This document shows positions 10,990-22,859 of a stretch of 64,000 bases of DNA, piece after piece. The notes beneath the pieces were generated by a model. That model worked only from the letters and a program-made list of their open reading frames with translations. It did no database searches and was not told where the DNA came from. Where the stretch lies: the NCBI RefSeq assembly GCF_040412425.1, contig NC_089755.1:48662621-48726620 (forward strand). The letters are read 5' to 3'. Numbering within the stretch: position 1 is the stretch's first letter; each line of letters opens with the position of its first letter. A program made the position numbers and the translations under genes. The DNA is from Macrobrachium rosenbergii. Its lineage: Eukaryota > Arthropoda > Malacostraca > Decapoda > Palaemonidae.

Positions 10990-11400
10990 ACAAGTAAAAA
11001 ATGCGCCGAAGCTTCTTCGGCGCAGTCAAGTTTTCTCTACAGCCGCTACAGCGTATAATCAAGGCCACCGAAAATAGATCCATCTTTCGGTGGTTTCGGT
11101 ATCATAAGCCGCGGCCCATGAAACTTTAACCACGGCTCGGTGGTGGCGTATCCTATATCGTTGCTAGAGGTACGATTATGGCTAACATTAACCTTTAAAA
11201 AAATAAAAACTACTGAGGCTAGAGGGCTGTAATTTGATATGTTTAATGATTTGGGGGTGGATGATCAACATACCAATTTGCAGCCCTCTAGAGTCAGTAG
11301 TTTTTAAGATCTGAGGGCGGACAGAAACAGTGCGGACAGAACAAAGTGCGGACGCACAGACAAAGCCGGCACAATAGTTTTCTTTTACAGAAAACTAAAA
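10990..11400 (+). repeat. Family B hairpin-rich element, full copy
   Basis: Structures run in order. A 9-bp perfect hairpin GCGCCGAAG/CTTCGGCGC lies at 11004-11023. A hairpin CCACCGAAA/TTTCGGTGG lies near 11065-11095. A long internal palindrome follows, with arms around CTAGAGGGCTG and CAGCCCTCTAG (11218-11310). The terminal hairpin is GTTTTC/GAAAAC, followed by CTAAAA. Three other copies in this window share the same order of blocks. It has no coding capacity, so it is non-autonomous. The class is unknown to me. Confidence 0.85.
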
Positions 11401-11752
11401 ACACAACTGTTCATTGCAAATCAGCACATCACGGAAAATAACGGGGTTGTGTAAATATCCGAGAAATCTACATAACAGTACCCAAACATTAACTTTGGCC
11501 GGGGAAACTACGCACCAAAAGAGGCACGCGAGAGACTGTCAAAATTATCCTGAAATCGGAGCAAGGGATCTCCTCTGTTTGCTGTGTCACTGCAACCCAT
11601 TAAGAGAATCAATACAACTGTTGAACAAGCGAATGGTGGGATCATTTACTCAGATCCACGTCTTTTATTACGCTATCTGCTCCAATAAGTGTCATCGTTA
11701 CCAAACAGGACATTTATATAACTTACGGTGCACTGTTATTATATGTATACAG

Positions 11753-11755
<3 letters not shown>
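11400..11755. other. Unannotated sequence
   Basis: A 131-codon open frame (11414-11809) ends in an Ile-Tyr microsatellite run, and its first 110 residues match nothing I recognise. I do not call it a gene. Confidence 0.35.

Positions 11756-11756
<1 letters not shown>

Positions 11757-11804
<48 letters not shown>
11757..11804. repeat. (TA)n microsatellite
   Basis: A TA run of about 47 nt. Confidence 0.95.
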
Positions 11805-11806
<2 letters not shown>

Positions 11807-11907
11807 TAACTATACATTATATAACTATATATGTATTTATATATACACAAGCTTTAGTAGTGAACTCCGGTCTTCGTTTCTGGAGCCACCCCTTATGAAA
11901 ACGGGTT

Positions 11908-11916
11908 GTACATACA

Positions 11917-11979
<63 letters not shown>

Positions 11980-11992
11980 ATGTGTGTGTATG
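11908..11992. repeat. (CATA)n-(TA)n-(TG)n compound microsatellite
   Basis: About nine CATA units, then TA, then TG repeats. Confidence 0.95.
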
Positions 11993-11994
11993 CA

Positions 11995-12590
11995 TAATGA
12001 GTGTTTACATTTATATAATACACAAACATCAATACAAGACGTCAGGCAGTCCAGGTAACTTACAGTCGTTTCGTTTACGTAAACTTTTGGCCATGATCTT
12101 TCAGTGGCAGGGGAGAAGTAATGACTTCTTGGTATGTGGCACCGTTTCCAGCAAAAAAAAAAAAATTAATAAAATAAAAAAAAAGTGATCTTGAGTTTGT
12201 AAGGAATTATTCTAGACACGCACAGAGCTATTGCCTTTCTGGTCAATCTACAAAAACAAAAAGTCAGACGGATACAGTTAAAGGCAGAAAGGGATAAACA
12301 TGGGAGGAAAGAGGAGAATTGGGGATCAGAAATGTCATCAACAAACACAGGAATATCGCAAGAATGAAAGAAAATAATTGAAAGACAAAGACGTGAATAA
12401 AGAAGGATTAAAACGAAATAGTTAAAAGATAGAGACGAGAATACTCGAGGATTAAGGAGAAACACTTATAAGATAAATTAAAATCATTCACAGAATAAGA
12501 AGTAAATATTTTAGTGTAAGATACATTTAGATTTCCCTTTTTATAACATCAACGTTAGGAAGAAATTGGGTTCGCATTACTGGCATTAAA
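11995..12590. other. Unannotated AT-rich sequence
   Basis: An A-rich run lies at 12154-12184. A 99-codon minus-strand open frame (12465-12166) is hydrophobic and low in complexity, with no recognised domain. Confidence 0.4.
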
Positions 12591-12591
12591 T

Positions 12592-12592
<1 letters not shown>

Positions 12593-12653
<61 letters not shown>
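12593..12653. repeat. (AAT)n microsatellite
   Basis: About 20 AAT triplets. Confidence 0.97.
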
Positions 12654-12654
<1 letters not shown>

Positions 12655-12998
12655 GCTCTCATATTTCAGAAAAATGAAACAACGACATTACAATAAAAGG
12701 AAATAAAATGACAATAACCTACGACAGTTATTAGGGAAGAAATACCATACTCAAAATTGGCCGTCGTCTAACCCGAGGTAAGTTTCTCGCATCCCTGTAC
12801 CCTCAAGAAGTATACAGCATGAAGATACACTGCTACATAAAATTCGTGAGGTAAGGCGTTTCCGTAACATCATTAAGGCAGTGCCTTATCGTAACGTCCC
12901 TAAGGAACGGACATAACGTAAAAGTCCCGAAGATAAGGATTTACCATTTCCACCCTTTAATACATAATTGTCATTTCTTACGGGACCGGTGTTATCTA

Positions 12999-13244
12999 TC
13001 TATAATAATAAAATCCGAGTGGATATTGTTTGTCCTCCCCCCGGGTGACAGCAGGGGAAACATGACACAGCCACCCACCCCCAGCAAACCAGTTTGTCCG
13101 CCTCGGGTGAGGGCAGGGTAGTGCGGAATGGGGAGGGAGGAGACAGCCACCCCTCCTCCTGCAAACATGTTTGTCCACCCAGGGGTGAGGTAGGCAGGGG
13201 ATCGGAAAGGTAGGGGAGACAGCAGCGCCGAGTTCAAGCTCGTA
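12999..13244. repeat. Family C GC-rich element, copy 1
   Basis: The copy is bounded by ATAATAAAATCCGAGTGG on the left and TTCAAGCTCGTAAT on the right. It contains three degenerate subunits carrying GTTTGTCC followed by a CCCCGGGTG-like block (13029, 13090, 13169). A second copy at 30194-30398 has the same boundaries. Open frames over it are not protein-like. It is followed by AAT-type repeats (13243-13275). Confidence 0.75.
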
Positions 13245-13299
13245 ATAATAATAATAATACTAATAATAATACTAATAACAACAACAAAACAGAAACCAA

Positions 13300-13680
13300 T
13301 AACCCAAAGAACATGCAAATCACAACCTCAGCAAAGCCAGCGTGGCCCTGAGAGCCGTACAGCAGCTTAAAAATTTTAATCTTGCAAATGGTCGCTGATG
13401 TCTCGGACGTCAATACGTCGCCAATTCTCCTGACGAAAATCTATTCCTTTTCTTTATATTGCTCTCCTAGCGTTTAGGTTCTCGGATGAAATGCGGACTA
13501 AGAAACAGAGACAAGGAACAAAGGGGGAATGTATTTTAGTCTTAATGGTCTCGACCCATAAGAGTTATTGTTACATAACTCCCCTTGTTACTGGACAATT
13601 ATTGTTTTCACGTACTATCGTTTCATATATTTGTGTACAGTCCTCCCCATCCTTTTTCTCTCCCTCTATCTCTCTCTCAA
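13300..13680. other. Unannotated sequence
   Basis: No repeat or gene was recognised. Leads into a (CATA)/(TA) region. Confidence 0.4.
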
Positions 13681-13890
<210 letters not shown>

Positions 13891-14399
13891 ATCAGGTGTG
13901 TATGAAGGAAATATCCACAAGAATATGAAAAGACTTAGAGAATATAAATAAAAAAAGTAAGCGTTCAATAGGATTATTGCTGGTTGCGTTCCTACTCCTA
14001 CATTGTAATTAAGTTGCTGTAATCTTGTTGAAAGCGCTTTGTTACTCTATTTCGGAACCGCCTTGTAATCACTGTAATAAAAACGTATAAAACTTGCCCT
14101 TTCGTACTTGCAGGATAATCTTACTCAGCATATTACTGATTATATTCTTTTAAAAATATTAAAAAGGAAAAGTATTAATATTCTTGATAAAGGCATAAAG
14201 TATCTGAAAAGGCTAGAACAAGGAAGCTTTCCAAATCACTCATCATAATATTAAACTCCATAAACGTAAAATTCCTTGACTACTTTTTTTGAAAAGACCA
14301 CCAAGAGACAACCTACAGGGGAGGTAGTTCAATTATGTATTCTTTGCAGGGTCCACTAATAAGAATGAAAAACATATTTAACAAAATGAAACTATTTGG

Positions 14400-14832
14400 T
14401 TGTCTCTCAGTTTTTCACTCGATACAGAACTTGAGAAGAACTTCCTAGATTTACTACAGTAGTTTTAAATAAAGAGGAAACTCAAGTTTACCTTATATAT
14501 AGGAAACTAACGAATGCGAATACGTCCCTCCAATTATATTAATATCATCGCCCCTTCAACAAAAATCATACTTTTCATCAATGTTTTTACCTGATCTCAT
14601 TGAAGCCGAGCTTGGAAAGACTCGGGATATTGCGTCGGTCTTAAAAATACCCACCTCATTCTTTATACAAAACCTTTCACAAGGGGAGAAAACTTCGTGA
14701 GCAGTTATATCTTACGATGACTACTTTGAATAATCGGGTTCTCCCTTTTGCGTCTATAACAAGAATCGCTGAATCATTCTTCACTAATACCATTCTCGGA
14801 AATAACATTGAAGACTCCTAAATGGATAAAAG
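14400..14832 (+). pseudogene. Penelope-like retroelement remnant (post-RT region)
   Basis: One frame (codons starting 14435, 14474, 14498 and 14738 are all in phase) holds three blocks in the expected order. The first is EELPRFTTVVLNKEE (from 14435), resembling the LPFLD-type block. Next comes YRKLTNANTSLQLY (from 14498), resembling the YRKPT motif and its following spacing, including a His-x-Pro at the right distance. The third is VLPFASITRIAE (from 14738), resembling the LPY..xSE.IxRI block. Stop codons lie at about 14546 and 14648, and upstream of 14435. The catalytic YVDD region and the GIY-YIG endonuclease were not found. A (TA)n array interrupts the sequence at 14869. This reads as an old, non-functional fragment. 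Confidence 0.5.
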
Positions 14833-14868
14833 GGTGAATTTATGAAATTCCATAAAACCACTGTAATA

Positions 14869-14884
14869 CATATATATATATTTA

Positions 14885-14943
<59 letters not shown>
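14869..14943. repeat. (TA)n microsatellite
   Basis: A TA run of about 75 nt with one early TTTATAT interruption. Confidence 0.95.
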
Positions 14944-14947
<4 letters not shown>

Positions 14948-15159
14948 AACGATTAAATTTAAATACAAATTATCGTAAATAAAGGGAAAAAATAGAAATT
15001 ATTCTTGAAAAGGCAGTCACTAGTGGTGTTATCTTCAGAGCCTGGCCTAAGAGTACGTAGAACTGTAAAAGCCTTTGGAAATTAACTTTAGCTGGAACAG
15101 GGATAAAACTTTGCAATTTATATAATGGATACTGGAGTCCAAAGAGTTTTATTTGACCA

Positions 15160-15880
15160 GAGGATACAAGACAGTGGTATCTGTCCAGAGGATATGTGAT
15201 TGTGGGTGTCTAACAAGGGGGCACCCAGGGGGAATGTTTAGTTTAATGATATCTCAGTGGTATCTAACAAGAACCTATTTTGGCATTTTACCAGATGATA
15301 CCTGACTAACAATTCAGCAACGGACACCTTAAATTTCCTTTTAACTAGAAGGATACCTAAATATGGCACCTAATTAAAGGGCATCTGACCATACTGTTTA
15401 GCCAAGGATAACAGTATTCAACCAAGGAAACCTCTTTGAGATATTTACCCAAAGAATACCAGATTGTAGCATTTACCGAAATTATACTAAGACGGGGGAA
15501 CCTAACCCAAGAATACCAGATTGTAACATTTACCCAAATTCCCTACTAGACGGGGGAACCTAACCTAAGAATACCAGATTGTAGCATTTACCCAAATTAT
15601 AGTATCTACGATGGGGGAACCCAACCCAAGAGTACCAGACTGTAGCATTTACCCAAATTATACAAGACGGGGGAACCTAACATAAGAATACCAGATTGTA
15701 GCATTTACCCAAATTATACTACGACGGGGGAACCTAACCCAAGAAAACCAGATTGTAACATACCAAAATTATACTAAAAAAAGGGGAACCTAACCCAAGA
15801 ATACCAGGTTGTAACATTTACCCAGTTTATACTAAGTGGGGAAGCCTAACCAAAAAGTACCTAATACTAGCATTTCACAA
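15160..15880. repeat. 57-bp minisatellite with a decayed left flank
   Basis: A unit of about 57 bp carrying GAATACCAGATTGTAGCATT, TACCCAAATTATACTA and GGGGGAACCTAACCC repeats about seven times (15450-15840). To the left (15160-15450), weaker echoes of GGATACC/CATTTACC spacing suggest older units. Confidence 0.85.
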
Positions 15881-16291
15881 ACCGGATACGTGGTTGAGGA
15901 TGAAAAATCTCATGAAAGTGCTCCGAATGAACTTAGCATCCACCCGACCCCGGAACACGGGACATACAATCGGAAAGGAAAGCAATGACCTTGTTCTGAC
16001 CGCTGTCCTACTGAGCTCTCAATCAATAGACTTCTTTACCTTAGCAAAAGAGACATGCCAGCACCTTCATTTCTCACCAAGTTCCATTCGTCAAATACCT
16101 TAATCGAGGGGCGTTTCCTTGTAAAGGAAGATTAAATATTAATTTGATTGGTTCTTTTTTACATATATGAAGCTAAACATAGGCATCTATTTATAGTAAC
16201 CTTAGCAATCGTATTCAGAACGTTATGATTGGTTTGTTTTTATGAAATTTAGGCAATGAAACCATATCATATATTGTATATATATATATGT

Positions 16292-16990
<699 letters not shown>

Positions 16991-16991
16991 A

Positions 16992-17272
16992 ATAACTAAG
17001 ATACCATTCTCAAGCAAACGTTTACATCAATAACAACAGCGTTATACATAACTCACAGCATCTAATGTAATTACAGAAACTGAAATCATGACAATAAATA
17101 TCAACTACTTTCAAAACATTACTGATAAAAAAATAACTAAGATACCATTCTCAAGCAAACGTTTACAATAGTAGTAACAGCGTTATGCATAAATGACAGC
17201 ATCTACTGTAATTACAAAAGCTGAAATCATAATAATAATCAGCTATTTTTAAAACATTACTGCTAACAAAAA
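16992..17272 (+). repeat. 141-bp tandem duplication
   Basis: Copy 1 (16992-17132) and copy 2 (17133-17272) both begin ATAACTAAGATACCATTCTC and share blocks around CAGCGTTAT and AGCATCTA. They differ by roughly 10-15%. Confidence 0.9.
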
Positions 17273-17332
17273 AAGAAACAAAAAGATAGAAAAACAACTG
17301 TATGTTCACACGAAGCTCCCAAGGACTAAAAT

Positions 17333-17515
17333 TTAAGCAGCAGCAACAACATTACGCTCGCACATGAAGGCAGAAGTGAAATCAATCACCAGAGCCTCCT
17401 GAGAAGTGATCGAAGAGAACTGACGCGACACTTCCCGGATGCGGGAACGAACGAACTCGGCGCCCTCCGCTCGGCGGCCTTCTTCAGGAGCTCGGCCTTG
17501 AACTACTCCGGAAGT
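17333..17515 (-). pseudogene. GC-rich coding-like segment, possible exon or retrocopy scrap
   Basis: On the minus strand, about 180 nt stand out by high GC and coding-like codon choice. The segment ends in a TAA stop at 17333-17335. The C-terminal frame reads like a charged helix followed by a hydrophobic stretch (EVSRQFSSITSQEALVIDF). The upstream part reads best in another frame (FKAELLKKAAERR), which implies one frameshift. A TAG just before TTCAAG (near 17505) could be a splice acceptor. I do not recognise the family. It lies next to, and is partly overlapped by, a 40-bp minisatellite. Confidence 0.3.
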
Positions 17516-17539
17516 GGGCGGAACAATGAATGTTAATGA

Positions 17540-18455
17540 ACCGAATACCACAGTGAAAATTGACGAAGCATCGCGGTGATAATGAAAACTTAATGAGGGG
17601 AAATGATCGTAATATTGTAATGATACTCAACAGGATATGTAAATGATAATGAACATACTGCGTAAGTGATAGTGAATTTAATATCACAAATGAAGATAAT
17701 ACGAAAGTGATAGTGGACCGAGTGCCACTCATGAACTTAATACGGAAGTGACAGTGAACAGAGTACCACAGACTAACATATGCGAAAGTGATAGTGGACC
17801 GAGTTCCACAAATGAACATAATACGGAAGTGATAGTGAACAAAGTACCACACACTAACACTTATGAAAATGATAGTGGACCGAGTGCCACAACTGAACAT
17901 AATACGACAGTGACAGTGAACGAAATCCCACAGTGATAATGAACGGAATACTTCAGTAATTAACATACTGATAATTAATAGAATACCAAGGTTATAGTGA
18001 ATAGAATCCAACAGGATTACAGCAATGAGATAATGAACGTAATACCACAATGATGATGAACAGACTAACACTTCAGAGATGATGAATTGGATGCAGCAGC
18101 GAGAGATAATGAATAGAATACTACAATTAAATACAGCGTTTGGAATGCTTCAGTCACATGTGATGGATATACTGCATAAATGTGAAAATAAAAAAAAGGC
18201 CACAATGATTACTATTAAAAGAAGAATAAAATGCAACTATGAAAAAAATCGAATAAAGTGCCACAATGGATAATGATGAATAGAATACCGCACTCAATTA
18301 TAATGAATAGAATACCGCGCTAAATGATAATGAGTAAAACACAAAATGAGTGAGTGTGAATAGAATACAAATTGAGATAGAAAGTACAGAATACGAAGCT
18401 GAAAGATAATGCAGAAAGTATCAAAGAGAAAGCGAGTAGAATACCAAAAGGAGAA
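17540..18455. repeat. 40-bp minisatellite with 80-bp higher-order period
   Basis: AGTGATAGTGGACCGAGT followed by CCACAAATGAACATAATACG alternates with a variant carrying AGTGAACAGAGTACCACAG. The result is a dimer of about 80 bp in 17700-17930. Beyond 17960 only the core GAATAGAATACC-type motif persists. The 195-codon minus-strand frame (18071-17484) is repeat-encoded. Confidence 0.85.
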
Positions 18456-18649
18456 AATAAAGCGCCAAGTCCCACGTTTTAGAATGGTGGAGCACCAAGG
18501 CCCTTTCTCTAAAATGGTAAAGGGTTAGGCCTGTCAAAATTACCATAAAACATCGCCAAAGGACGGAAAAATAACACAATTTGGAGACATGGTGGATGTG
18601 TATGGAATAAACAGTTTGAGAGTCTTTGGGGAAAAAAACCTATGAATAA

Positions 18650-18653
<4 letters not shown>

Positions 18654-18720
<67 letters not shown>

Positions 18721-18723
18721 TGT
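18654..18723. repeat. (GT)n microsatellite
   Basis: A GT run of about 70 nt with one CGCGCG interruption. Confidence 0.97.
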
Positions 18724-18790
18724 AAATCGAAAATAATATACCATAATGCGAGAGATATTATATAAGACTAATAATGCTGGCTGGTATTTT

Positions 18791-18792
<2 letters not shown>

Positions 18793-18860
<68 letters not shown>
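18793..18860. repeat. (GA)n microsatellite
   Basis: A perfect GA run of about 67 nt. Confidence 0.97.
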
Positions 18861-18862
<2 letters not shown>

Positions 18863-18986
18863 CGACATAATGTCTTGAAGTAGTCTAAGGAATTAATTCT
18901 AGCATGAAAACAAAGACGTTAAGACAACCTTTCTCCCCTCTTCCTCTGCTGTCTTTTAATAAGTAGAAAAATAACTCTTTGGATTT

Positions 18987-19015
18987 CCTCCTCCTCCTCC
19001 TCCTCCTCCTCCTCC
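18987..19015. repeat. (CCT)n trinucleotide run
   Basis: About nine CCT triplets. Confidence 0.9.
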
Positions 19016-19318
19016 ATCCGAAGTCCAACCACCTGGGAGACCTCAGTTCAGAATATGCTTGAGAAGCGAACTGGCCGGCGGCGGATCAAAGAAATACATG
19101 AAAAAAAAAAGCCTTCCTCTGCGAGAAACCTTTGCCTTAAACACCACTTTTTCTCCCCTTTTTCCTTCCACGAGCCACTCGCTGCCCAAAAAGGACTCCT
19201 CCCTCGACGCCTCTTCAGTATCTTCCCCCTTCATTCATTTCCTCAAGCGCTCTCATGGCCCCTTCTCACTTGCGTACTCACGGTACTGTAATTCCATCTT
19301 CCTAGGCATGGGTGAGCT

Positions 19319-19444
<126 letters not shown>

Positions 19445-19863
19445 ATAAGCGTGTGTGTAGGTATACGTTTGCAGTACTTCAGTAATTCATGACAGACGAA
19501 ATTAAAGAAAATTCCTACCGAGAAAACAGAAGCGTTACAAAACGCACCAGCCAACCGAGGACAGTATTAAAAATATTCATAAAATATATTCATAAATTTA
19601 TTTGGACCACGACTGCCGAGAGGAAAATACACCGAGCCACTTAGTACAGCCTGAAAGCGCAAGCACAGGAAACGAAACGCGGAGCTCATACCCCGGAGAT
19701 TTATTGGGCAAAAGGAGATTTATTGGGTAAAAGTCGTCTTCGTAGTAGGGCTGTAAACTTGAAAACCGACTTAAACCAGGGTAATTAATTAGAAAGTCTT
19801 GAAAAGAACAATCATTTACAAGGTTCCGTCTTTAACGCAGAGAATGCCTCGCTGTTTCCCTGA

Positions 19864-19865
<2 letters not shown>
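19445..19865. other. Unannotated sequence
   Basis: A short local duplication occurs at 19700-19730 (AGATTTATTGGGCAAAAG then AGATTTATTGGGTAAAAG). Nothing else was recognised. Confidence 0.4.

Positions 19866-19866
<1 letters not shown>

Positions 19867-19952
<86 letters not shown>
19867..19952. repeat. (GA)n microsatellite
   Basis: A perfect GA run of about 85 nt, among the longest in the window. Confidence 0.97.
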
Positions 19953-19953
<1 letters not shown>

Positions 19954-19954
19954 A

Positions 19955-20490
19955 AGGCTGTTAGTCGGACTTACTGGCACTGATGACACACGAGGCTGGA
20001 AAACGAGCAGGACTTGGAAATGGAAATTTACTGCCTCGAAAGGGAGAAATTATTATCGCTCCGGGATTCCAAAGGCAGGAACAGGAGCACAGAAAATGGC
20101 GAAGACGAAAACAAAATCAATTACAATCTTCCAGGAAATTACCCCAGTCAGCGTACCCGGTTCCTGGGACGGATGGAATTTAAAATATTGACGCATGTGC
20201 GCCGATATCTATGGCGAGGAGTGATTTTATTTATTTAACAGCGTATGAATGACATCTTAGTCCCCATGACTCAGCAAGGTTGGTGATTTCATATCCTTTA
20301 TAAATATCAATTAAATCCGGACATCCACAGCCGTGTCTTCATGCTTACAACAACAGAAATCCTACTTTTCAAACTCCTCGCATAATGTAACAATTTGATT
20401 TATTATGATTGTCATCATATATAGCCTATACTTTAATGAATGAATGGCCCAATGTTTGTTAAATCGTTTCTAACTCAATTTCCCCGTAGG
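19955..20490. other. Unannotated sequence
   Basis: Small open frames (19983-20238) have no recognisable domain. Confidence 0.35.
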
Positions 20491-20496
20491 AGGGCA

Positions 20497-20790
20497 ATGG
20501 AATGGAATGGAATATAGAGTTGAGGCCAAAGGCCAAGCACTGGGACCTATGAGGTCGTTCAACGCTGGGAAAGAAATTGAGAGTAGGCAGGTTTAACAGG
20601 AGGAAAACCTCGCAGTTGCACTATGAAATAATTGTTAAGAGAGAGTGGATAGCAAGATAGGAGAAAGATAATATGAATGGACGTACAGTAAAAGGAATGA
20701 AAGGGGTTGCAGCTAGCTACGGGGTAGGGCAATGGATTCAATGCACCTCGAGTGGTGCACTGTATGCATTACTAAAGCGGTACTGCAGGG
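20497..20790 (+). repeat. Family A element, copy 1
   Basis: The copy begins with (TGGAA)n and then GGCCAAAGGCCAAGCACTGG. It contains GGACCTATGAGGTC, GGAGGAAAACCTCGCAGTTG and GGGGTTGCAGCTAG. The 3' hairpin has TGCACCTCGAGTGGTGCA as its core. Family A is about 300 bp, has seven copies here, and has no coding capacity. Confidence 0.85.
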
Positions 20791-20904
20791 TCCTCCGGCC
20801 CTAAAGGCTTTTCCATTTTAAGTCTTTACTTCCTCCACTACAGTCCTTTCTTCAACACCGCTTTCCAGCTACACCAACTCCCCCCCCCCCCTTCTCTTTT
20901 CACT

Positions 20905-20975
20905 GTATTCAGCGCCGAATGGCCGAAAGTGCCCTAGGGATTTGCTTGACAGCCTAAATTCCATAAATCAATTTA
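20905..20975 (-). repeat. Short dispersed-repeat fragment
   Basis: On the minus strand the block reads AATCCCTAGGGCACTTTCGG followed by CCATTCGGCGCTGAA. It shares the GGCGCTGAA-type core and a position just downstream of a family A copy. It may be a related element. The identification is from general familiarity only. Confidence 0.35.
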
Positions 20976-21055
20976 ACTTTGTTACCTTTCGACCCCCATT
21001 CAGGCTGCTCATCACACTGGGACGCCCAAGTTGGTTCTCACATATTACGGGGCAG

Positions 21056-21228
21056 AAGTGGCCTTATGCCTAACTCTCCTCTCTTCATCAGGGCTTTGGA
21101 CTGACGAGTGTAATATGTTCTCGCGTATAACCTATATATACATGTGTCAGGTTAAAAGGGAGAGGTTATTACACTCCTGTCAATCAAAAGGCCTGATAAA
21201 GAGAGGAGAGTTAGGCATAAGGCCACTT
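21056..21228. repeat. Fold-back element with 59-61-bp arms
   Basis: The left arm 21056-21114 begins AAGTGGCCTTATGCCTAACT, and the right arm 21168-21228 ends with its reverse complement. The arms agree at roughly 85-90% of positions around a spacer of about 53 bp. The spacer holds an inner TAACCT/AGGTTA pairing. Confidence 0.85.
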
Positions 21229-21361
21229 GCTCTACGGAGACTCGCGTTCTCTCGCCTTTTTTTATTAGGAATTATTGATTTCATTCACGTAACGTATGGC
21301 GTCGCAGTTGTTATGGTTAGTGACGCAAATCATTTGACTTTTCTGTAATAATATGTACATA

Positions 21362-21428
21362 TGTAATAATAATAATAATATCATGTAATAATAATAATAT
21401 GTAATAATAATAATAATAATAATAATGA
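21362..21428. repeat. Broken (AAT)n cluster
   Basis: Two or three short AAT runs are separated by ATATCATGT-type islands. Confidence 0.9.
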
Positions 21429-21659
21429 TATTTACAGTCCACATAGTTCTCCAGTACTTATTTTTACTTACTTCACAAAATTATTTTTGCTTGACAATAT
21501 TTGCCAAATATTCTCACACTGAAATACCAAGACCTTACTGTTGCTCCGCAAATTGTTTTTAATTAATTCCTTTTCTTACACCTTTACTGGAAACGCAGAG
21601 GTGTTAGTTGCCTGTAGATCGAAAATATATGTATACGCGCTTTCTTCATTTACTGGAAA

Positions 21660-21661
<2 letters not shown>

Positions 21662-21738
<77 letters not shown>
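21662..21738. repeat. (TA)n microsatellite
   Basis: A TA run of about 76 nt. Confidence 0.95.
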
Positions 21739-21739
<1 letters not shown>

Positions 21740-22155
21740 TACAAATAGGAAAATCTGTTTTGCAGATACATCTCCAAAATTAAAATTAAATTGAATAAAC
21801 CCTTTTTTTTTTACATATATCATACTAAATTCATAGAAAATCCTACCTTTTAAATTATACATCGTACTCAAATTAAGTGTGAAAATCCCACCTTTTAAAT
21901 TATACCTTTCTCAGTTCAGTGGCTAAATCTAACTTTTACTGAGCGCCTTTTACCCAATGACCTCCAGCAACTAGAAACAAGGAACCATGTGTCGACAGCA
22001 TTCTCAAAATCAATATGAAGACCTGAGTTTTATCTTCAAGGACTTTTTATCTTTAAATCCTTGTCTAACCTGTAAAACTGAATGCACCAGCTCGTTATGA
22101 CGTAACTGGAGACACGGGACACACATACACACACAAATGTACAAGAATAGCATAG
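21740..22155. other. Unannotated AT-rich sequence
   Basis: The phrase CCTTTTAAATTATAC occurs twice (21846, 21891) as part of a local duplication of about 45 bp. Nothing else was recognised. Confidence 0.4.
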
Positions 22156-22159
22156 AACT

Positions 22160-22392
22160 GATCTTAGAATTCAGGCCAGAGACCAAGCGCTGGGACGTAT
22201 GAGGCCATTCAGCGCTGATGGGGAAAGTGGCAATAAGACAGCCAAAAAAGTGTAACAGGAGGAAAACCTCGCAGTTACACCATGAAACAGTTGTTAAAGA
22301 GGGTGGAAGGTCTGATGGAAGAAAGGGAATATGAACGGAGGTACAGCGAAAGGAACGGAAGAGGTTGCAGCTAGGGGCTGAAGGGACGATTA
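22160..22392 (+). repeat. Family A element, copy 2 (3' truncated)
   Basis: It carries CCAAGCGCTGGGACGTATGA, GGAGGAAAACCTCGCAGTTA and GGTTGCAGCTAGGGGCTGAA. It stops after the GGGACG motif, so the 3' hairpin is missing. Confidence 0.85.
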
Positions 22393-22566
22393 CCCGGCAT
22401 AAAACATGAGTTAGAAACGATTTATATCACCATTGTCTGACTTGTTCATCAAGCAAGGCAGAGGGAGCCATGTCTTCATCAAGCAGGTCACAAATTCTTA
22501 AAGGGGCCGGATGACTTGGCGGCTCTCGACACACTCTCGCCAAGTATCTTTCTTTTTTTTGTGTGT

Positions 22567-22569
<3 letters not shown>

Positions 22570-22633
<64 letters not shown>

Positions 22634-22715
22634 ATTAAAACTTCTTAAATACATTCGTTTTACTGATTCACTGTTGTATTGAATTTTTCTATTTGAAGGG
22701 AGATGTGCAATAGAC

Positions 22716-22778
<63 letters not shown>
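22570..22778. repeat. Duplicated unit of (GA)n plus flank
   Basis: GA runs at 22570-22629 and 22720-22778 are each followed by a similar sequence of about 95 nt (TTTACTGATT..TGTTGTA..TTTTTCTA.TTGAAGG.GA at 22658-22702 and 22808-22855). The microsatellite and its flank were duplicated together, period about 150 bp. Confidence 0.8.
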
Positions 22779-22780
<2 letters not shown>

Positions 22781-22859
22781 ATATTTAAAATTAGTTTGTA
22801 TCTCTGGTTTACTGATTTTATGTTGTACCGATCTTTTTTCTACTTGAAGGAGATATCTT

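Noticed and set aside
15895..16035. tRNA-like head on the minus strand (GAGCTCAGTAGGACAGCGG, later GTGTTCCGGGGTC)
   Set aside because: The A-box-like part is acceptable, but the B-box-like part deviates and spacing is long; there is no cloverleaf. Could be a decayed SINE, but support is too weak to call.
17484..18071. 195-codon minus-strand frame, longest in the window
   Set aside because: It lies entirely over the 40/80-bp minisatellite. Residue patterns follow the DNA unit, and no domain is recognisable.
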